Shown: positions 20,381-28,979, counted from the first letter of the stretch. The stretch: DNA of 35,982 nucleotides from Frankia sp. R82 (GCF_023716925.1 NZ_JAMQQG010000038.1:1-35982); one strand, 5' to 3'. Numbers and translations are program-made. Notes: generated by a model not told the origin, from the sequence alone.

Positions 20381-22888
20381 TCACGATCCGTCCCGGGGGC
20401 CGCGACGCACCACCGAGACCTCGTGCCGCCGCCCCGGAGCGCCCACCGTTTCCGGCCCTGCCACCGCCCCTCCCGGCCCGGAGGCCGGACCGTCAGGTGC
20501 CGTGACGGCCAGGGCACCGTCCCGGTCGGTGCGGCCGATCGCGACTCCGGCCTGGCGCAGGATCCGCAGGGTGGCCGCCGCGGGATGGCCGTAGTCATTG
20601 CCCACGCCGACGCTGACCAGGGCGTACCGAGCTCGTGCCGCGCGCAGGAAACCGGGGTCCTGGTCGGCCGAGCCGTGGTGCGGCACCTTGAGCACATCCG
20701 CACGCAGTGCCGCCGCGGCGTCCAGCGCGCCGAGTACTGCCTGCTGGGCGACGGCCTCGACGTCCCCGGTGAGCAGGATTCGCACCTCGCCCACCTGCGC
20801 GGACACGAGCAGACTGTCGTTGTTCGGATCGCTGTCCGTGCCGTGCAGCAGCACCCGCGGGGCGAGCACCGTCCAGCCGACGGCACCGACCTGTCCTCGG
20901 CTGCCCGCCGTGACGGTACGTACCGGCACCCCGGCCTGCCCCGTCCACCGGCGCACCAGCCGCCACTGGCCGGCCGGCTCACGCAGCGTCCCGACGAGCA
21001 CCGCGCCCACCCGGCGCCGGCCGAGTACGCCGGGCAGACCGTTGACATGGTCGGCGTGCAGATGGCTGAGGATGATCGCCGGTAGCTCCCGCACGCCGAG
21101 ATCGTCAAGGCAGCGGGTCAGCAGCGCCGGGTCGGGACCTGCGTCGACGAGCACCGCCTGCCCGGGTGCGACGCGCAGGACCAGCGCATCGCCCTGTCCC
21201 ACGTCACAGGCCACGATCCGCCAGTCGGGCGGCGGCCAGGGAGCGATCCGGTCGACTACCGTGCACCGGGCGACCAGCAGCCCGGCCAGTGCCGCGGCAG
21301 CGATCCGGCGGGCAGCCCGGCGACGCAGCACGGCCGCCGCAGCCACGACACCGGCAGCGGCCGTACCGGCCCCGAGCAGGCCCTGGGGCCAGCCGATCGT
21401 GGCGGCGGGCAGCCCCGCGGCGGTACGGGCCACCGTCACCAGCCACCAGCAGGGCAGATCGGCGGCGTGCGCGAGCCAGCGGGCCGGCTCCGGTGCCACC
21501 GCGGCGACAAGCAGGGTCAGTACTCCCAGGACCGTTGCCGCCGGCACGGCCGGGGCGGCCGCCAGATTCGCCGGTATGGCGACCATGCTGATGCCACCGC
21601 CGAGCCAGGCCAGCAGCGGCGTGCAGGCGAGCTGGGCGGCGGCCGCGACAGCGAGCGGCTCGGCGATCCGACGGTGCAGGCGGCGGGCGAACCCGCTGTG
21701 CCAACCCGGCGCCAGAATGATCATTCCTGCGGTGGCCTGGACGGACAGCGCGAACCCGACGGAGACCGCGAGCGTCGGCCAGCCGAGCACGAGCACCGTG
21801 ACACTCGCCGCGAGGGCGGCCAGCGCCGCTCTGGGCCGCCCGGCGGCGAACGCGGCGAGTCCGATGAGTCCCATCACTCCGGCACGCAGCACGCTCGGTG
21901 AGGGTCGGGCCAGCACGACGAACGCGAGCAGCGCACCGACGCCGAGCGCGGCCCGGCTCCGGGTGCCGCCGCGAGCCCGGCCGGCGAGCAGCAGTGCCGT
22001 GGCGGTCACGATCGCGACGTTGCCGCCGCTGACCGCGGTCAGGTGGGTCAGTCCAGCGGCCCGGAAGTCGTCGCGCAGGTCGTCGTCGAGAGCGGAGACG
22101 TCGCCATCGACCAGGGCGGGCAGCAGTCCACGACGTGGCTGTGGCAGGCCGCTGGTCGTGGTGCGCAACCCCGACCGCAGCCGGCCGGCGGCCCGTTGCA
22201 GCCGGTTCGGACCGCCCCGCAGCCGGGGTGCGGTGTCCCGGACCAGCAGCGCCCCGGCAACCGTGGGATCGCGCCGGGGTGGGGAGAGCCGACCGCTGAC
22301 CTCGAGGTGCTGGCTGGGCAGCAGGTCGCGCCAGGCCGCGCCGTGGACCAACAGGACCACCCGGGCGTGCACACGCAGGCGGACGGAGCCGGCCGCGACC
22401 CGCTCGAGGCGGGCTGGTACGACGAAAGAGGGAGCACCCCGGCCGGCAGCGCTCTCCGAGCCGCCCGCCGTGGTGGCGATGATCCGTGGATCGTCGGCGA
22501 TGACGGCCCGCGCGGTGACTGTCGCCTCTCGGCCGACCAGGTCCGCGAACGGCCCCCGGTCCCCCGGGCGGGTCTCGAGGCCGCCGGCAAGCAGGCCGGC
22601 GGCCAGGAACGCCACCGCCACAGTGGCCAGTGCCGGCCCCGCGGCCAGGGCGACCAGCACATCGCGACGCTGGCAGCGGCGACGCTGCACGACGAGCAGC
22701 AGTGGCATGGCGAGCACGACGGCAGCCGCGAGCGCAAGAACCACATCCGGCAGGGTCGTGCCCACCGACGTCGCGGCGCCGCCCCAGGCGGCCACTGCCG
22801 GCACGATCAGCCGCGCGTCGAGGGGTTGTGGTGTCGGCGACGGCCGTTCGGCCAGGGCCAGACCCGTCTCCAGGCCGACGGCGACCAC
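20381..22888 (-). CDS. comEC: ComEC/Rec2 DNA-uptake channel with metallo-beta-lactamase domain
   Basis: Forms the inner-membrane channel for single-stranded DNA in natural transformation. 835 residues from GTG 22888. N-terminal hydrophobic segments (about 30-105) and an OB-like DUF4131 region (110-220); the Competence domain with HLTAVSGGN (282-290) and many membrane segments (290-545); then a C-terminal MBL-fold nuclease-like domain: DVGQGDA (562-568), SHLHADH (608-614), LLTGDVE (705-711) and PHHGS (736-740), all metal-binding motifs intact. Starts four bases after the comEA stop. A complete gene; whether the organism is competent cannot be judged here. Confidence 0.95.
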   Translation of the reverse strand: MVAVGLETGLALAERPSPTPQPLDARLIVPAVAAWGGAATSVGTTLPDVVLALAAAVVLAMPLLLVVQRRRCQRRDVLVALAAGPALATVAVAFLAAGLLAGGLETRPGDRGPFADLVGREATVTARAVIADDPRIIATTAGGSESAAGRGAPSFVVPARLERVAAGSVRLRVHARVVLLVHGAAWRDLLPSQHLEVSGRLSPPRRDPTVAGALLVRDTAPRLRGGPNRLQRAAGRLRSGLRTTTSGLPQPRRGLLPALVDGDVSALDDDLRDDFRAAGLTHLTAVSGGNVAIVTATALLLAGRARGGTRSRAALGVGALLAFVVLARPSPSVLRAGVMGLIGLAAFAAGRPRAALAALAASVTVLVLGWPTLAVSVGFALSVQATAGMIILAPGWHSGFARRLHRRIAEPLAVAAAAQLACTPLLAWLGGGISMVAIPANLAAAPAVPAATVLGVLTLLVAAVAPEPARWLAHAADLPCWWLVTVARTAAGLPAATIGWPQGLLGAGTAAAGVVAAAAVLRRRAARRIAAAALAGLLVARCTVVDRIAPWPPPDWRIVACDVGQGDALVLRVAPGQAVLVDAGPDPALLTRCLDDLGVRELPAIILSHLHADHVNGLPGVLGRRRVGAVLVGTLREPAGQWRLVRRWTGQAGVPVRTVTAGSRGQVGAVGWTVLAPRVLLHGTDSDPNNDSLLVSAQVGEVRILLTGDVEAVAQQAVLGALDAAAALRADVLKVPHHGSADQDPGFLRAARARYALVSVGVGNDYGHPAAATLRILRQAGVAIGRTDRDGALAVTAPDGPASGPGGAVAGPETVGAPGRRHEVSVVRRGPRDGS

Positions 22889-22892
22889 GCGC

Positions 22893-24290
22893 TCAGATCC
22901 TGATCAGCGGCAGCAGGTCAGCGAGGCGCCTGTCGCCGACCCCGGTGACCTCGCCCAGCTGCTGAGGTGAGCCGAAGGGGCCGTGTTCGACCCGCCACTG
23001 CACGATCCGCTGGGCGAGCACCGGGCCGACTCCGGGTAGCGCGTCCAGCTGCTCGGCGGTGGCGCTGTTGAGGTTCACCGGGCTGCCCGAGCCGGTTGTG
23101 CCGGCCCCCGCCGCGACTGCACCTGCACCGCCGGATCCTGCCGCCGGACCACTGGCGGATCCTGCCGGCGCGTCCGATGACGGCCCGGGCCGGCCGTCGA
23201 CCAGGATCTGTTCGCCGTCGACGAGCACCCGGGCGAGAGCGACACCCGTGGTGTCGACGCCGGGCAGCGCTCCGCCGGCCCGGTCGAGGGCATCGACGAC
23301 GCGCGAGCCCGCGGCCAGCCGCACTACTCCCGGCCGATGTACTCGGCCGGCCACGTCGACCACCACCTCGCCCACCGGCGCACCCGTCCGGCCAGCCGAG
23401 CCCGTTGTCGCGGTCCCGACGACGGGCGCCGAGACCTCGTCGCCGGCCGGCCCGGGCGAGAGCGCGGCGATCATGGTCGAAGAGGTGACCGGAGCCGCGC
23501 TCACCGGGACCGGGCGGTGCTGCCAGGCAACCCAGGTGGCAAGGACCGCAGCCCCGAGTGCGACGAGCGCGAGCACCAGCGCGGCGCTCGCCGTCGGCGC
23601 CACCACCGCCGAGCGCAGAGTCAGCGGCAGCCGGTCGGCGAGCCGAGCCCGCAGCAGCCGCAGGCGACCGGCAGCTGGCGACGCCGGCGTCCCGCCGCCC
23701 AGATCGCCGAGGTCGTCACGACTGCCGGGCTCGGCGCGGTCGCCGAGGTCATCGCGGCTGCCGTAAGCGTCGCCATCGCCGATGTCGGCCCGGTCGCCCA
23801 GGTCGGCGTGGCTGCCAAGACCAGCACGGCCGCTGGTGTCGTCACGATCGTCCGCTCTGGCCAGGCTCCCGGTGACGCGGACGTCCACGAGATCGTCCGG
23901 CTCATCCACCCAGTCGAAGAGCAGATCACCGCTGGCCCAGTCGTTCTCTCCCCGGTCACCAGACCCGCCCGGACCAAACGATCGCCCATCCAGGTGGTGC
24001 GGTCGATCTGTAGCAGGAACCTGCCCGGCGAACCTTCCCGCCCGCACGCGACGCCGCGGCGAGGACGTGGCGGAGGCCGGGCCTGGCACCGGCATCGGGG
24101 GCAGTACCGGTGTGGAGGGCAGTACCGGTGTCGCGGGCAGGGCCGGCATCGAAGAAGACGAGCCGGGCATCGAAGACGAGGCCGGCACGGATGACGGGGC
24201 CGACGCGGCGGCGGGATCGGGCCGACGCCGGGGTCGGCCCGGTGGATGGGGAGACGACGAACACCCGGGTCCCGGGGTGGTGGTGACCAT
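22893..24290 (-). CDS. comEA: ComEA-like DNA-binding competence protein
   Basis: Membrane-anchored DNA receptor that passes DNA to ComEC. 465 residues from ATG 24290. Residues 1-225 are long, cytoplasmic and low-complexity, with Pro/Ser-rich repeats (about 40-72) and an Asp-rich repeat (159-198, units like SRDDLGDRAEPG). One membrane helix at about 227-256; an SLBB domain (about 307-366, VVVDVAGRVHRPGVVRL); a Gly/Ala/Ser linker; and a helix-hairpin-helix DNA-binding domain (405-465, VNLNSATAEQLDALPGVGPVLAQRI). The domain order TM-SLBB-HhH is typical; the 225-residue N-terminus is unusually long. An upstream in-frame start to 24365 is possible but would run through the inverted repeat at 24341-24367. 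Confidence 0.92.
   Translation of the reverse strand: MVTTTPGPGCSSSPHPPGRPRRRPDPAAASAPSSVPASSSMPGSSSSMPALPATPVLPSTPVLPPMPVPGPASATSSPRRRVRAGRFAGQVPATDRPHHLDGRSFGPGGSGDRGENDWASGDLLFDWVDEPDDLVDVRVTGSLARADDRDDTSGRAGLGSHADLGDRADIGDGDAYGSRDDLGDRAEPGSRDDLGDLGGGTPASPAAGRLRLLRARLADRLPLTLRSAVVAPTASAALVLALVALGAAVLATWVAWQHRPVPVSAAPVTSSTMIAALSPGPAGDEVSAPVVGTATTGSAGRTGAPVGEVVVDVAGRVHRPGVVRLAAGSRVVDALDRAGGALPGVDTTGVALARVLVDGEQILVDGRPGPSSDAPAGSASGPAAGSGGAGAVAAGAGTTGSGSPVNLNSATAEQLDALPGVGPVLAQRIVQWRVEHGPFGSPQQLGEVTGVGDRRLADLLPLIRI
24085..24153. repeat. 18-bp coding repeat in comEA
   Basis: GGCAGTACCGGTGT-type units at 24100-24117 and 24118-24135, with related flanking units at 24085-24099 and 24136-24153. 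They encode a Leu-Pro-x-Thr/Met-Pro-Val hexapeptide repeat near residues 46-70. Confidence 0.75.
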
Positions 24291-24340
24291 GGGCGAACCG
24301 TAGATCGCCCGACGGTCGGCCGGCAGTCCCCGACCGTGTG

Positions 24341-24367
24341 CTGTGGACAGAACGCCGTTGTCCACAG
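24341..24367. promoter_or_regulatory. Perfect 9-bp inverted repeat with DnaA-box sequence
   Basis: CTGTGGACA-9 nt-TGTCCACAG. With the T at 24358 the right arm reads TTGTCCACA (24358-24366), the exact actinobacterial DnaA box; the left arm is a one-mismatch box in the opposite orientation. It lies 51 bp upstream of comEA and ~180 bp upstream of yceI, between divergent genes. An operator for another protein is equally possible. Confidence 0.55.
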
Positions 24368-24428
24368 CCTGTGCCGGCTCGTCTTGCGGTGTTCATCTGG
24401 CCGACGGAATATGCGCCCGGGACGGACG

Positions 24429-24464
24429 TTGACCCAGGCTGTAAGTTGCGCCTGCAATCAACTT
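24429..24464 (+). promoter_or_regulatory. Putative yceI promoter and operator
   Basis: TTGACC (24429-24434) and TGCAAT (24453-24458) are spaced by 18 bp, a weak sigma-70-type match. A perfect inverted repeat AAGTTG-10 nt-CAACTT (24443-24448 / 24459-24464) overlaps the -10, as a repressor site would. Confidence 0.35.
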
Positions 24465-24546
24465 TCGCCCACAGCGACCGCCAGATCACCGTTACCGGCC
24501 CGCCCGAGGCCGGCCCGCTGACTGGCAGCAGTCCCAGGAGGACGCG

Positions 24547-25110
24547 ATGACCGCCCCAGCTCCCGCCGCGATCAATCTGACCGGCACCTGGACGATCGAC
24601 CCGGCCCACACCCGCATCGGGTTCTCCGCCCGCCACGCGATGGTCACCACCGTGCGTGGGCAGTTCAAGGACGTGGAGGGAGTTCTCCAGCTCGACGAGG
24701 CCGACCCGACCGCATCGAGCGCGTCCGTGACGATCCAGACCGACTCGTTCGACACGGGCGTGGCGGACCGGGACGGCCACGTGAAGTCGGCGGACCTGCT
24801 CGACGTGGCCACCTACCCGACGATCACTTTTGTCAGCACCGGCGCGGCGGCCGGCAAGGGCGAGGACGAGTACGTCCTGACCGGCGAGCTCACGATCCGT
24901 GGGGTCACCAGCTCGGTCGACCTTGACGTGACGTTCGAGGGCAGCTCCAAGGACCCCTTCGGCAACATCCGCGCAGGTTTCACCGCGACCACGACGATCA
25001 GCCGCAAGGACTTCGGGATTTCCTTCAACGCCGCCCTGGAGACCGGCGGAGTCCTGCTCAGCGACAAGATCAAGATTGAGCTGGACATCTCGTCGATCAA
25101 GAGCTCCTGA
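24547..25110 (+). CDS. YceI-family lipid-binding protein
   Basis: 187 residues from ATG 24547, with AGGAGG five bases upstream. The lipocalin-like YceI barrel is evident: GTWTIDPAHTRIGFSARHAMVTTVRGQFKDVEG at the N-terminus, then TDSFDTGVADRDGHVKSADLLDV and FVSTG, LTIRGVTSSVDLDVTF. Members bind polyisoprenoids or fatty amides; some are induced by stress or base. No signal peptide is seen, so it is likely cytoplasmic, as in many actinobacterial forms. Monocistronic, or possibly followed by the ferredoxin 125 bp downstream. Confidence 0.93.
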   Translation: MTAPAPAAINLTGTWTIDPAHTRIGFSARHAMVTTVRGQFKDVEGVLQLDEADPTASSASVTIQTDSFDTGVADRDGHVKSADLLDVATYPTITFVSTGAAAGKGEDEYVLTGELTIRGVTSSVDLDVTFEGSSKDPFGNIRAGFTATTTISRKDFGISFNAALETGGVLLSDKIKIELDISSIKSS

Positions 25111-25235
25111 CCCGGAGGACGCATCCGCTTCCCGGTGGCCGCGCCTCAGACCGAGACGTCGCTGTTGCGTGACCGACCTCGGCGGTATGGTCCACACGAC
25201 CACGACATTCTGGAAGCAGTACGGGAGGTTCGCCG

Positions 25236-25430
25236 ATGCGCGTGAACGTCGATTTCGACCGCTGCGTGAGCAGTGGGACGTGTGTCCGGCTTGTTCCGGA
25301 TATTTTCGAGATCCGCGACGACGGCTATCTCTACGTGCTGAACGAGGAGCCGGACGAGTCGCGGGCAGATGATCTTCAGGAAGCGATCGAGTGCTGTCCG
25401 ACCGAGGCCATCAGTCTCAAGGACGCCTGA
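25236..25430 (+). CDS. Single-cluster [3Fe-4S] ferredoxin
   Basis: 64 residues from ATG 25236, GGGAGG seven bases upstream. Cysteines C10 (DRCVSSGTC), C16 and C54 (CCPTEAI) give the pattern C-x5-C-xn-C-P. Position 13, where a [4Fe-4S] protein has Cys, is Ser. This is the type that serves cytochrome P450s in actinobacteria, but no P450 is in this window. Acidic surface, good codon use. It could alternatively feed another monooxygenase; the AlkB gene about 4 kb away is a speculative partner (AlkB enzymes normally use rubredoxin). Confidence 0.93.
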   Translation: MRVNVDFDRCVSSGTCVRLVPDIFEIRDDGYLYVLNEEPDESRADDLQEAIECCPTEAISLKDA

Positions 25431-25458
25431 TCGCCAACCGCTGACGACGCCTGCGGTC

Positions 25459-25511
25459 TGGCGCGGGGTCATATCCATCCGGACGTGTCCGGTAGGTATG
25501 GCCCCGCGCCA
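25459..25511. terminator. Long bidirectional hairpin between ferredoxin and SRAP gene
   Basis: Outer arms 25459-25473 and 25497-25511 pair over 15 bp (one G-T pair); an inner CCGGAC-GT-GTCCGG stem sits at 25479-25492. No T-run. It lies between two convergent stop codons (25430 and 25549), as expected for a shared terminator. Confidence 0.65.
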
Positions 25512-25525
25512 CGCGAATGTCGCTC

Positions 25526-25555
25526 TGCTTCGGCTACACCTGCTTCGGCTACACC
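25526..25555. repeat. 15-bp duplication across the SRAP stop codon
   Basis: TGCTTCGGCTACACC occurs twice in tandem (25526-25540, 25541-25555). The SRAP stop TAG (25551-25549) is in the second copy and repeats 15 bp downstream. Confidence 0.85.
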
Positions 25556-26406
25556 TGGTACGACACATCCGGTGACGGATGGGTGGACAGTGCCGTGGCG
25601 GACGGACCGCCGGCCTCCTCGATCGCCTCGGCCACGGCCGCGTCGAGCTCGACCGGGTCCGTCAGCTCGGCGCCCTTGTTACGGACGTTCCCGACGGCCG
25701 TACTGACCGGATGGGCCAAGAGCACCCCGGCGGACGCCGGACGCAGCAGCGGAGCAAGGTCGGCCGGGTCGGTGGCCGGGTCGATCCAACGGTCCCAGGC
25801 GGCGACGGGGAGGATCACCGGGGACCGGTCGTGCAGGAACGCCAGCCCCTCGGCCGCGGTGGTGGTGAGAATCGTGAACGTCGCCAGAGGTGTGTCGCCC
25901 TTGCGCCAGACCTCGTAGAGCCCGGCGAAGGCAAGGATGTCGCCGGTCGCCGGGTGACCCGCCGGATACATGTAGAACGGCTGGCCTCGGCGCGATCCCC
26001 CGCCCGGGCGAAACCACTCGTAGAAGCCGGTGGCGGGGACCAGGCAGCGCCGGGCGGCGTACGCCGCCCGGAACGACGGTTTGGTCGCGACCGTCTCCGC
26101 GCGGGCGTTGATCATTCGAGCGCCGATCGACGGGTCCTTCGCCCAGGACGGAACCAGCCCCCACGTCGCCAGCCGCAGCACCCGCCCGGTGCCCGACGCG
26201 GCCCCGCCGTCGCCGGCCTTGCCGTCACTGCCGGGTCGGCCAGCGCCGCCGTCCTGGGCCGACAGCGACTCCGCGACCACGATCGGCATCGTGGAGGTGG
26301 GCGCAACGTTGGTGCTCTCTCGAAGGGAACCGGCGGTCTCGTCGCGCGCGGACATCGCTGCGACCAGGTCGTCGGACTTCAGCTTCTGCGTGTAACGACC
26401 GCACAT
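25549..26406 (-). CDS. SRAP/HMCES-family abasic-site crosslinking protein
   Basis: Forms a covalent thiazolidine link from its N-terminal Cys2 to abasic sites in single-stranded DNA, protecting them. 285 residues from ATG 26406. Cys2 (MCGRYTQ), N100 in NARAET, E130 in GFYEW and H192 in LHDRSP match the family active site; HPVSTAVGNVRNKG ends the core. The usual Met of the HDRMP motif is Ser. A Gly/Ala-rich insert (about 53-74) and a Ser/Ala-rich tail after ~255 are not part of the core. Related to E. coli YedK. Stands alone, convergent with the ferredoxin gene. Confidence 0.95.
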   Translation of the reverse strand: MCGRYTQKLKSDDLVAAMSARDETAGSLRESTNVAPTSTMPIVVAESLSAQDGGAGRPGSDGKAGDGGAASGTGRVLRLATWGLVPSWAKDPSIGARMINARAETVATKPSFRAAYAARRCLVPATGFYEWFRPGGGSRRGQPFYMYPAGHPATGDILAFAGLYEVWRKGDTPLATFTILTTTAAEGLAFLHDRSPVILPVAAWDRWIDPATDPADLAPLLRPASAGVLLAHPVSTAVGNVRNKGAELTDPVELDAAVAEAIEEAGGPSATALSTHPSPDVSYQV

Positions 26407-26448
26407 GCTGTCCGAGTCTCCCAGTCACCTCCGACAGTTCCAGCCTGC

Positions 26449-27150
26449 TCAGGAGGGCCAGTCGAACAGCAGAGTCGCTCCCCCCGCGGCGCAGCCCAGC
26501 CCGCACAGGCCGAACACCCCCACCCAGACGACTGCGGGCACCCTGGTCAGCCGGGCAAGCTGGTCGGGGTCGGAGTCATGGGCGCGCCGACGTCGACGTT
26601 GCCGCTGCACCTCGACCACCGGACGCAGCGCACCGAGCAGCAGAAAGCAGGCGATGTAGGTAGCAAAACCGGCGCGTGCGGTCGGCGGCGCGAACCAGGA
26701 GATCACCAGGATCACGGCCGTGCTGACCGCGAGCGACAGCACACCGAAGCCGTTGCGGATCACCACCAGCATGGCCAGCAGCAACGCGACGCACAGTTGC
26801 AGCACCAGGCTGGAGCGACCGACCGCCAGCAGCCCGACCGCACCCAGTCCGATCAGTGACGGCGCCGGATAGCCCGCGGCCACCGTGGCGACGACCCCCA
26901 GGCCGGTCGGGCGGCCGGAGGAGACCGTGACTCCGGAGGTGTCGGAATGCAGCCGCACCCCGGCGAGGCGACGACCGCTGAGCACCGCCACCAGCGCATG
27001 GCCGCCCTCGTGGGCGATCGTGATGACGTGCCGCGCGACCGGCCACAGCCGGTTGCTGAGCACCGTCACCGCCGCGAGGACCGCGGCCAGGATCAGCACC
27101 CAGCCAGGCGGATCCGGCTGTGCCTCGATGCTGCGCCGCAGGATGTCCAT
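26449..27150 (-). CDS. M50-type membrane zinc metalloprotease
   Basis: 233 residues from ATG 27150, supported by a GGAGGGAG ribosome site. The active-site HEGGH (47-51) lies at the border of the first membrane helices (about 16-33, 40-60), as in the M50B group. At least five further hydrophobic segments follow up to residue ~228. The C-terminal region has a basic loop (QRQRRRRRAHD). Intramembrane proteases cleave membrane-bound regulators; no substrate is evident here. The open frame to 27363 is Arg/Pro-rich and probably not translated. Divergent from the acyltransferase gene. The second metal ligand (usual LDG motif) is not obvious. Confidence 0.85.
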   Translation of the reverse strand: MDILRRSIEAQPDPPGWVLILAAVLAAVTVLSNRLWPVARHVITIAHEGGHALVAVLSGRRLAGVRLHSDTSGVTVSSGRPTGLGVVATVAAGYPAPSLIGLGAVGLLAVGRSSLVLQLCVALLLAMLVVIRNGFGVLSLAVSTAVILVISWFAPPTARAGFATYIACFLLLGALRPVVEVQRQRRRRRAHDSDPDQLARLTRVPAVVWVGVFGLCGLGCAAGGATLLFDWPS

Positions 27151-27448
27151 CCAGTCCGCTCCCTCCGGCCTGACCACCGGCCGCATCCGGGCATCGACCG
27201 GCCACCGGGCACCAGCGCACCGCACCCCAACGACAGCACACCCGAACGACGGCACAACGGTCGACGAAAGGACATCATCGCTGCTGGATCGTCCCTTGTG
27301 TGCCGGGGGTCCGCAGGGGCGCCAGGGTCCGGCGGGGACGGTCCCGCTCCTGGCCCTGGCCACGACCGGACACGGCGTAGGGTCGCAGGCGGGCAGCGAA
27401 GCCCGGGGGGCGAGAACCGACAGGGACTATCCAAGGAGTGGCCTGCCC
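27151..27448. other. 298-bp divergent spacer (M50 / acyltransferase)
   Basis: Holds the two ribosome sites at its ends and presumably both promoters; I see no clear -10/-35 pair, repeat or small gene. Confidence 0.5.
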
Positions 27449-28180
27449 GTGGCGGAATATGTCTACCGGCCGGTCGTCGGCGTGGCCAAGGGGCTGTTCG
27501 CCGCCCTTCGACTGCGGATCGACGTCCAGGGCATCGAGCACGTCCCGACGTCCGGCGGCGCGATCGTGCTGATGAACCACGTGTCCTATCTCGACTTCGC
27601 CCTCGCCGGTCTGCCGTTCTGGCAGGCCGGACGCCGGCCGGTGCGCTTCATGGCGAAGAAGGCGGTGTTCGACCACCGGATCGGCGGGCCGTTGATGCGG
27701 GGGATGCACCACATCCCGGTCGACCGCCAGGCGGGGGCGGCGTCGCTGCGGGAGGCGTTGCAGGCGCTGCACGCCGGGGAGCTGGTGGGCGTCTTCCCCG
27801 AGGCGACGATCAGCCCGAGCTTCTGTCTCGGCCCGTTCAAGTCCGGGGCGGCCCGGATGGCGGCGGCCGCCAAAGTCCCGGTTGTCCCGATGGTCATCTG
27901 GGGCAGCCAGCGCGTCCTGACCAAGGGGCGACCGCTGCGCCTGCGGGAGGCGATCGGCACCCCCATCACAATCGCTGTGGGCGCACCGGTACCACCCGCG
28001 GACTTCGCCGACCGGCAGGCCGGGACCGACGCGCTACACAAGATCATGACGGAGCTGCTCGACACCGCCCAGCGGCGCTACCCTCGTCCCGCCCCCGGGG
28101 AACCCGACTGGTGGCTGCCCGCGCACCTTGGCGGATCCGCGCCACCACCGCCGAGCGAGTCTGCCGACGACGCCGGCTGA
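27449..28180 (+). CDS. 1-acyl-sn-glycerol-3-phosphate acyltransferase (PlsC family)
   Basis: Transfers an acyl chain to lysophosphatidate in phospholipid synthesis, at the membrane. 243 residues from GTG 27449 with AAGGAG upstream. Motif I NHVSYLD (43-49; H44 and D49 catalytic), motif II region VRFMAKK, motif III VFPEATIS (115-122, in place of the usual EGTRS), motif IV VPVVPMVIWG (143-152). The Ala for Gly in the EGT motif is a common variant. The C-terminal ~35 residues are Pro-rich. A longer open frame (from 26885) overlaps the divergent M50 gene and is not believed. Substrate could also be another acyl acceptor. Confidence 0.92.
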   Translation: MAEYVYRPVVGVAKGLFAALRLRIDVQGIEHVPTSGGAIVLMNHVSYLDFALAGLPFWQAGRRPVRFMAKKAVFDHRIGGPLMRGMHHIPVDRQAGAASLREALQALHAGELVGVFPEATISPSFCLGPFKSGAARMAAAAKVPVVPMVIWGSQRVLTKGRPLRLREAIGTPITIAVGAPVPPADFADRQAGTDALHKIMTELLDTAQRRYPRPAPGEPDWWLPAHLGGSAPPPPSESADDAG

Positions 28181-28292
28181 AGGCCCGACCCGGCCACCCA
28201 CTGGTGCCGGGCGAGCCGTTCGCCGTCGTCGCGCCCGGTATCGTCCGCCACGGTGATCGCCTTTCGGGGCGCAGCGGCGGAGGTGGTCGAAG

Positions 28293-28979
28293 GTGCCCGT
28301 CGCGGGCTGGATGCTGGTGCTGGTCGCCGCCGCGGCGCTGATCGTCACGGCCGCACTGGTCGACCGGCGCGGCGGCGGACGATATGCGCTGCGCCGGCGG
28401 TTCGGCCCGGAGTACGACCGGGCCGTCGCCGAGTTCGGCAACCGCCGCGCGGCGCACCGCCATCTGCTGGCCGTCGCCGAACGGCGGGACACCCTCACCC
28501 TGGTCACCCTCAGCGAACAGGAACGGGCTGCGTTCCTCCGCCGTTGGCAGGGCCTGCAGGGGCGCTTCGTGGACGACCCGGGCGGGGTCACCCGTCAGGC
28601 CGACGGGCTGGTCAGCGAGGTGATGCGGGCCCGCGGCTACCCGGAGGGCAGTTTCCGCGAGCGCGTCGAGCTGCTGTCGGTGGATCATCCCCAGCTGGCG
28701 CAGACCTACCGCCGCGCGCACGCGGACGCCCACGCCGACGCGGGCGCCGCCCCGGGTGGCCGACCCGACACCGAGACCCTGCGCCAGGCCTTGCTGCGCC
28801 TGCGGGACCTGTTCAACCGCCTGCTCGGACCCACCTCGAAGCCAGCCGCAGCCACCTCGGCGACCGCCACCGCCACTCCCCCGGCCGCTGCCCGGCCAGC
28901 GTCACCGTCCGGAAAATCCGGGCCGGCCAGCTCCGGCGACCCACCCGCCTCCGCCAGTGCCATCAGCCCGGCCGGTTGA
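28293..28979 (+). CDS. Membrane-anchored protein of unknown function
   Basis: 228 residues from GTG 28293, GGAGG nine bases upstream. One N-terminal hydrophobic helix (about 4-24, WMLVLVAAAALIVTAALVD) then RRGGGRYALRRRFGPEYDRAVAEFGNRRAA, a helical core containing WQGLQGRFVDDPGGVTRQADGLVSEVMRARGYPEGSF and LSVDHPQLAQTYRRAH, and an Ala/Pro/Ser-rich tail after about 185. Proteins with this core recur in actinobacteria with no known function. Topology would put the core in the cytoplasm or outside; the many Arg after the helix favour cytoplasm. Confidence 0.8.
   Translation: MPVAGWMLVLVAAAALIVTAALVDRRGGGRYALRRRFGPEYDRAVAEFGNRRAAHRHLLAVAERRDTLTLVTLSEQERAAFLRRWQGLQGRFVDDPGGVTRQADGLVSEVMRARGYPEGSFRERVELLSVDHPQLAQTYRRAHADAHADAGAAPGGRPDTETLRQALLRLRDLFNRLLGPTSKPAAATSATATATPPAAARPASPSGKSGPASSGDPPASASAISPAG

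Noticed and set aside
20598-22970. Plus-strand 790-codon open frame
   Set aside because: Antisense to comEC, which has intact catalytic motifs; a long shadow due to high GC.
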